From: Cyanobacteria bacterium UBA7694
Lineage (GTDB): Bacteria > Cyanobacteriota > Sericytochromatia > UBA7694
Direction of reading: 5' to 3'
Length of the DNA: 9,653 nt
NCBI GenBank assembly: GCA_002482705.1
Contig: DLGM01000339.1
Coordinates: forward strand, 1-9,653
Below, piece by piece: positions 6,080 through 9,653 of this stretch; the stretch's first letter is position 1; every line of letters begins with the position of its first letter. The notes under the pieces are model-generated. The model did not search any database, was not told the DNA's origin, and saw only the letters and a list, made by a program, of their open reading frames with translations. A program made the position numbers and the translations under genes.

Positions 6080-7444
6080 TCACACCGCTTGCAATAAACG
6101 CCCCCAAGTCGGATACAGGGGCAAAGTTAAACCATGGGCCGTACTTTCAAACATTGCGCCAGGCTCCAAGAGATCACGGTAACGCCCGATCAGCGGCAAA
6201 GTCACCGAACGGGTTTCCGCCCCCAGATGCAACACCCCGATCAGGCTTTCGTGAGCGCTCCGGCGTTCAAAAGCCAATACCTGCTTGTTCACAAACAGCG
6301 TGCGATAGCTCCCTGAAAGCAAAGCCGGGTGCTCGCGCCGCAGCGCAGCTCCCCTGCGGATTGTTTGCATCAAATCGCGCTGCGGCGCTTGTCGCCCTTG
6401 AGAGGGATGCAAAGCCGGGCGCAGCTCAGCATCACTCCATTTGCCTTTTTTACCCAGTTGGCCCCACTCACTGCCATAATACAGCGAGGGGATGCCCGGC
6501 AACAGGAACAGGGCTAAATGCAGCGGGTACAATAGCGCAGAATCCTTGAGCAAACTGGCAATACGTGTCACATCATGGTTGTCGACAAACGAAAACAGCC
6601 CGATGTCGCGATACACGCCGTGAGGGCCAAACTGCCGATCTAAGGCATGGGTCAACAGATGGTAATCACGGGCATTGTGGCTGCGGTGCAGGGCATCATA
6701 CAATTCGTAGTTGGTGATCGCATCCAGTTGCCCACGCCCGGTCCAGCGCCGGTAATCCCCATGCACCACCTCTCCCATCAGCCAGAAGTCGTGTTTGAGT
6801 GAGCGGGTATGCCGCCCCAAAGCTTTGAGAAAAGTCAAATCCATGCAGTCAGCAGCATCCAAGCGCAGGCCATCAATATCATACCGTTCAATCCAATGGC
6901 GCACGGCTCCAAACAGATGGGCCCGCACGTCCCGGTTGCGGAGACTGAGCTTAACAAGATCGTAATGCCCTTTCCACCCTTCGTAGCTAAAAGGGTCACC
7001 CGCGCGACCCCGCTGATCAAAACGCAGGCGGTGAAACCAAGACGTATAAGGGGAGCGGCGTAAATTTTGGCGCAGATCGCGGAAAGCCCAAAAGTCGCGA
7101 GCAACATGATTAAAGACCCCATCCAAAACAACGCGAATCCCCAACGCATGACAGGCATCCACCAGAGCACGCAGCGTGGCATCATCGCCCAAGCGCCGAT
7201 CTACATGGTAATAATCACGAGTATCGTAACCATGGCTGCTCGATTCGAACAATGGGCCTATATACAGAGCGGTTACGCCCAACCACTGTAAATGGGGCAA
7301 CCAACTGTGCAGCTCATTCAGGCGCGGCTGCATGCGTAACCCCTGTGGATGACGCGGGGCTCCCAGCGCCCCCAGAGGATAGATATGGTAAAAAAGCGCT
7401 TGTTCAGCCCAAGCCACAGAAACAGAAGTTTGACGGCGTTGCAT
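6080..7444 (-). CDS. GH13 alpha-amylase-family glycoside hydrolase
   Basis: A retaining alpha-glucan-active enzyme of the GH13 clan, probably acting on maltodextrin or glycogen. From ATG at 7444 it has 454 residues and no signal peptide, so it should be cytoplasmic. The order is a (beta/alpha)8 barrel then a short C-terminal beta domain. Conserved regions are all present: HGYDTRDYYHVD (71-82), region I VVLDGVFNH (105-113), region II DGLRLDAAD with nucleophile D196, region III WLMGEV with acid/base E225, and region IV FVDNHD with H290 and D291. The family segment PGIPSLYYGSEWG follows. The start HIYPLGALGAP is like neopullulanase/cyclomaltodextrinase-type members, but the N-terminal domain of those enzymes is missing. 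Exact substrate (hydrolase or transglycosylase) is open. A TTG at 7480 gives a 12-residue longer form; neither start has a clear ribosome site. It converges with the fasciclin gene. Confidence 0.93.
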   Translation of the reverse strand: MQRRQTSVSVAWAEQALFYHIYPLGALGAPRHPQGLRMQPRLNELHSWLPHLQWLGVTALYIGPLFESSSHGYDTRDYYHVDRRLGDDATLRALVDACHALGIRVVLDGVFNHVARDFWAFRDLRQNLRRSPYTSWFHRLRFDQRGRAGDPFSYEGWKGHYDLVKLSLRNRDVRAHLFGAVRHWIERYDIDGLRLDAADCMDLTFLKALGRHTRSLKHDFWLMGEVVHGDYRRWTGRGQLDAITNYELYDALHRSHNARDYHLLTHALDRQFGPHGVYRDIGLFSFVDNHDVTRIASLLKDSALLYPLHLALFLLPGIPSLYYGSEWGQLGKKGKWSDAELRPALHPSQGRQAPQRDLMQTIRRGAALRREHPALLSGSYRTLFVNKQVLAFERRSAHESLIGVLHLGAETRSVTLPLIGRYRDLLEPGAMFESTAHGLTLPLYPTWGRLLQAV

Positions 7445-7584
7445 AGGGGTAATATGCCGCTTGGCCACTGGGAACGTCAATGGTTCTGGCTATTTAGATA
7501 TTAATTACATTTTAGTAAGATTATTTATTTACTTATTTGTAACCATTATGTTAAGGTAAATCTATCACCCCTTAGGAGGCCGCC
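7445..7584. other. AT-rich divergent promoter region
   Basis: This gap separates the amylase gene from the leader peptide/glycosyltransferase unit. Its core (7490-7560) is strongly AT-rich, unlike the surrounding coding DNA, with near-repeats ATTTATTT and ACTTATTT (7522-7537). It should hold promoters for both directions. No -35/-10 pair stood out well enough to assign: TTAACA on the minus strand at 7554-7549 has only a poor partner, TAAATA. The right end carries the ribosome site AGGAGG (7574-7579). Confidence 0.5.
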
Positions 7585-7668
7585 ATGACCCCGGCTCCGA
7601 GTTCCCCACCCCCGCGCTGGATTCTGCAACGCAAGCCACTCCCGCTATTCAGTCTGCGGACATGGTAA
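7585..7668 (+). CDS. Possible 27-residue leader peptide upstream of the glycosyltransferase
   Basis: An ATG at 7585 follows a perfect AGGAGG (7574-7579) by 5 bases, the best ribosome site in the window. The frame encodes only 27 residues, proline-rich at the start (MTPAPSSPPPRW) and basic/hydrophobic afterwards, ending at TAA (7666-7668). It resembles no family I know and has no amino-acid run like those of classical attenuators. It is in a different frame from the glycosyltransferase, whose first possible start is GTG at 7703, 34 bases after this stop. The likely role is a translated leader that controls or couples translation of the downstream gene. Alternatives are a real frameshift or a sequencing error in the C-rich stretch 7604-7613. 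Confidence 0.4.
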   Translation: MTPAPSSPPPRWILQRKPLPLFSLRTW

Positions 7669-7709
7669 AATCAGGGCAATCCGTCTCTGCAAGCAGGCCC
7701 CGGTGTCCG
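7657..7709 (+). promoter_or_regulatory. Possible pairing that masks the glycosyltransferase GTG start
   Basis: CGGACA (7657-7662), the end of the leader frame, is an exact inverse complement of TGTCCG (7704-7709), which contains two bases of the GTG start codon. A T-G wobble (7663 with 7703) can extend it. The loop of about 40 bases holds a small CTGC/GCAG stem (7687-7696). A ribosome finishing the leader would cover 7657-7662 and open the pairing. Six pairs can arise by chance, so this is only a proposal. Confidence 0.25.
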
Positions 7710-9653
7710 AATCCCTTCAAGCGCTGGCAAAGGCAGCCCAAATAGCTGAACGCCAGGGCAATCAGCCCCAAGCCATCGCCTATTACCAGCAATTGCTCCA
7801 ACAGGAACCTTCTTGGCCCAATGGCCACTTTCGCTTAGGGCTGCTTTTAAGCGCCACCGATCCCTTCCTGGCACGCTCTCATTTTGAAGCAGAATTGGCC
7901 CTACACCCAGATTTTGGGGCTTGCCACATGCAACTGGCCTTGCTCTGCGCTCAGGCCCAGCAGTGGCAAGAGGCACTCACCCATGGGCATCGGGCGCTAT
8001 CCCATCTGGCAGAACCTCGGGTACGTGCCCAGGCCTGGGTCTATCTCGGCCAGTGGCATCAAGCGGCTGGGGAACTTCCTCAGGCCCAAACGGCATGGGA
8101 AGAAGCGCTCCGTTGTCACCCACGCCCTGATATTCACCGCGCCTTGGCCCGCCTCTATCGCGACATGGGACAGCCTGAGCGCGGGCTCAAGCACTTACAA
8201 ACAGTTGCTGAGCAGCAAGGAGATGCAGGCAGTTGGTGGGATTTAGGCATATTACAACAGGCCTGTCATCAGTTTTTACCCGCAGCACAAAGTTTTGCCT
8301 ACAGCCGCCAGCAAGCTCCCCAAGCGATCAGTTACCTCCAAGAGGCTTTTTGCCGGGCCGATAGCGGCGACATCACCCAAGCCCAAACCCTGTTAAACCA
8401 AGGCCAGAACCAGGCAAAGAGTGATGGTTTGGCTCTCGCCCAGCTCAGTTTATTCCCCGTCGTTTACCGCTCAGAGGCCGAAGCCCAAGCTTGGGAGCAC
8501 CAGTGGTTTGAACACCTAAAGGCACTGGAAGAACGGGAGCTGCGCATCCAAGACCCAATCGTTGAAGTCGGACGCATGCCTTTTTATCTGCCCTTTTTAA
8601 ACCTGAACTGCCGTTCTCCCCTCTGGCGCTGGGGGCAAGTCTTATTGCGTGCATGGCAGGCACCCCCATTGCCCGAACCAGCGGAACATAAACCCGGGAC
8701 ACCACTGCGCGTGGGCGTTGTCTCACGTTTTTTTCACCAGCACTCGGTCATGGACTGTTTGGCTGAAGTCTTTTGCCAATTGACTCACAGCGACCTCGAA
8801 CTCCACGCTTTCTCGATTGACCCGCTGCTGGAAGATCAGGTCACGCTGCGCTTGAAACACACCTTTGCGCAATGGCACGTGATACAGGGGCCCCTCGAAC
8901 AGCAGCTCTCACAAATCCGAGCGGCTGCCCCCCATGTGTTGCTCTACACGGATTTGGGAACCGATTTAAACACTTGGCTGCTGGCCTCTCAACGCCTTGC
9001 CGCGCGCCAATATGTCTATTACACCCAGCCTGTCACCAGTGGTTTGAGCCACCTTGATGGCATGCTTAGCTGGGATTTAGGAGAACACCCGGAAGCGGAT
9101 GCGCACTATACAGAGCCCTTGCTGCGCTGGCCAGTCAACCCCCACTGTTATCGCCGCCCCCCCCAGCCAATCGCGGCCTCCCGCGCATTTTTAGGTTTGC
9201 CAGAGGGGCCGTTGTATGTGTGCCCCGTCAATTTGTTTAAACTACACCCCAACTTTGACGCCGTTTTTGCCGGAATTTTGGCCGCTAGCCCCCACGCCCA
9301 TATTCTCCTGCTGGCCCGTTCCCACACCCACGTGCATCAGGTTTTACAGGCCCGATTACAAGCACGTTTAGGCCCTCTGGCCCAGCGGATCATCTTCCGC
9401 CCCTGGTACAGCCGTGAGCGCTTCACCGCAGTGTTACAACAGGCGACAGCATTTCTCGATACCCACCCCTTTGGCAGCGGTATCACCCTGTTACAAGCCA
9501 TTGCCGCTGGTACTCCTATTGTCTCTATGCCCAGTGTCTATATGCGCGGACGCTTTGCCCAGGTATTTGCCCAACTTGCCCATGAACAACGCGGCATCTG
9601 TGCCACTCCAGAAGCCCAAATTGCCGTGGCCTTAAGCTTACAAGACCCAGTCT
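7703..9653 (+). CDS. TPR-containing GT41 (SPINDLY/OGT-like) glycosyltransferase, C-terminus cut off
   Basis: A soluble glycosyltransferase expected to transfer a sugar from a nucleotide sugar to serine/threonine of proteins, like eukaryotic OGT and plant SPINDLY. At least 650 codons are open to the window end. Residues 1 to about 330 are helical TPR-like repeats rich in Ala, Gln and Leu (AIAYYQQLLQQEPSWPNGHF, QWQEALTHGHRAL, AWEEALRCHPRPDIHRALA). The catalytic region begins at LRVGVVSRFFHQHSVMD (335-351), whose H347 sits where OGT has its conserved histidine. It continues with VLLYTDLGTD, the SPINDLY-type QPVTSGLSHLDGMLS (442-456), the nucleotide-binding lysine K513 in VNLFKLHP, and LDTHPFGSGITLLQAIAAGT (585-604). 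At 441-442 it has TQ where relatives usually have glycine plus another residue before PxT(S/T)G. GTG at 7703 is the first possible start, because no ATG, GTG or TTG lies in frame back to the TGA at 7586. It has no clear ribosome site. The acceptor is unknown. Confidence 0.88.
   Translation, partial: MSESLQALAKAAQIAERQGNQPQAIAYYQQLLQQEPSWPNGHFRLGLLLSATDPFLARSHFEAELALHPDFGACHMQLALLCAQAQQWQEALTHGHRALSHLAEPRVRAQAWVYLGQWHQAAGELPQAQTAWEEALRCHPRPDIHRALARLYRDMGQPERGLKHLQTVAEQQGDAGSWWDLGILQQACHQFLPAAQSFAYSRQQAPQAISYLQEAFCRADSGDITQAQTLLNQGQNQAKSDGLALAQLSLFPVVYRSEAEAQAWEHQWFEHLKALEERELRIQDPIVEVGRMPFYLPFLNLNCRSPLWRWGQVLLRAWQAPPLPEPAEHKPGTPLRVGVVSRFFHQHSVMDCLAEVFCQLTHSDLELHAFSIDPLLEDQVTLRLKHTFAQWHVIQGPLEQQLSQIRAAAPHVLLYTDLGTDLNTWLLASQRLAARQYVYYTQPVTSGLSHLDGMLSWDLGEHPEADAHYTEPLLRWPVNPHCYRRPPQPIAASRAFLGLPEGPLYVCPVNLFKLHPNFDAVFAGILAASPHAHILLLARSHTHVHQVLQARLQARLGPLAQRIIFRPWYSRERFTAVLQQATAFLDTHPFGSGITLLQAIAAGTPIVSMPSVYMRGRFAQVFAQLAHEQRGICATPEAQIAVALSLQDPV

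Noticed and set aside
7589..7702. Upstream extension of the glycosyltransferase frame as coding sequence
   Set aside because: The frame is open but has no ATG, GTG or TTG, and its translation is Cys/His-rich and unlike the TPR region. The TPR pattern begins right after GTG 7703.

Overview
The window looks like chromosomal DNA from a motile bacterium of moderate GC content, with AT-rich intergenic gaps. It carries late flagellar genes, a lipobox lipoprotein and house-keeping genes. The lineage cannot be fixed from the sequence. The order flgM-flgN-flgK-flgL is found in Bacillus and several other phyla, and a SPINDLY-type glycosyltransferase plus a fasciclin lipoprotein would fit, among others, a Gram-negative or cyanobacteria-related non-photosynthetic lineage. 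That placement is a weak inference. No mobile element, CRISPR array, tRNA or rRNA was seen.

Positions 1-3703, minus strand: a tightly packed flagellar operon read right to left. It runs flgM (anti-sigma-28 factor), flgN (export chaperone), flgK (hook-filament junction protein 1) and flgL (junction protein 2, cut by the window's left edge). Spacing is a 4-base overlap, then 7- to 8-base and 3-base gaps. A well-matched sigma-28 promoter (TAAG, 15 bases, TCCGATAA) lies upstream of flgM, so the operon encoding the sigma-28 inhibitor is probably itself sigma-28 dependent.

Positions 3929-5315, plus strand, divergent from the flagellar operon: rlmA (23S rRNA guanine-N1 methyltransferase) and mntP (manganese exporter), 4 bases apart and probably co-transcribed. 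The same two genes are neighbours in E. coli.

Positions 5316-6061, plus strand: a monocistronic fasciclin-domain lipoprotein gene. It has a recognisable sigma-70-type promoter, a 9-bp-arm inverted repeat lying between the -35 and -10 boxes, and a clear intrinsic terminator.

Positions 6080-7444 (or 7480), minus strand: a cytoplasmic GH13 alpha-amylase-family enzyme. It is divergent, across an AT-rich gap, from the last gene. That last gene (7703 to beyond the window end, plus strand) is a TPR/GT41 SPINDLY-like glycosyltransferase. It begins at a GTG without a good ribosome site. A perfect AGGAGG instead serves a 27-codon reading frame (7585-7668) just upstream, in a different frame. This arrangement, together with a possible pairing over the GTG, is the most interesting regulatory signal in the window.

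Apart from the flagellar operon and the rlmA-mntP pair, the genes look like independent units. A link between the glycosyltransferase and flagellin modification is possible but rests only on proximity.
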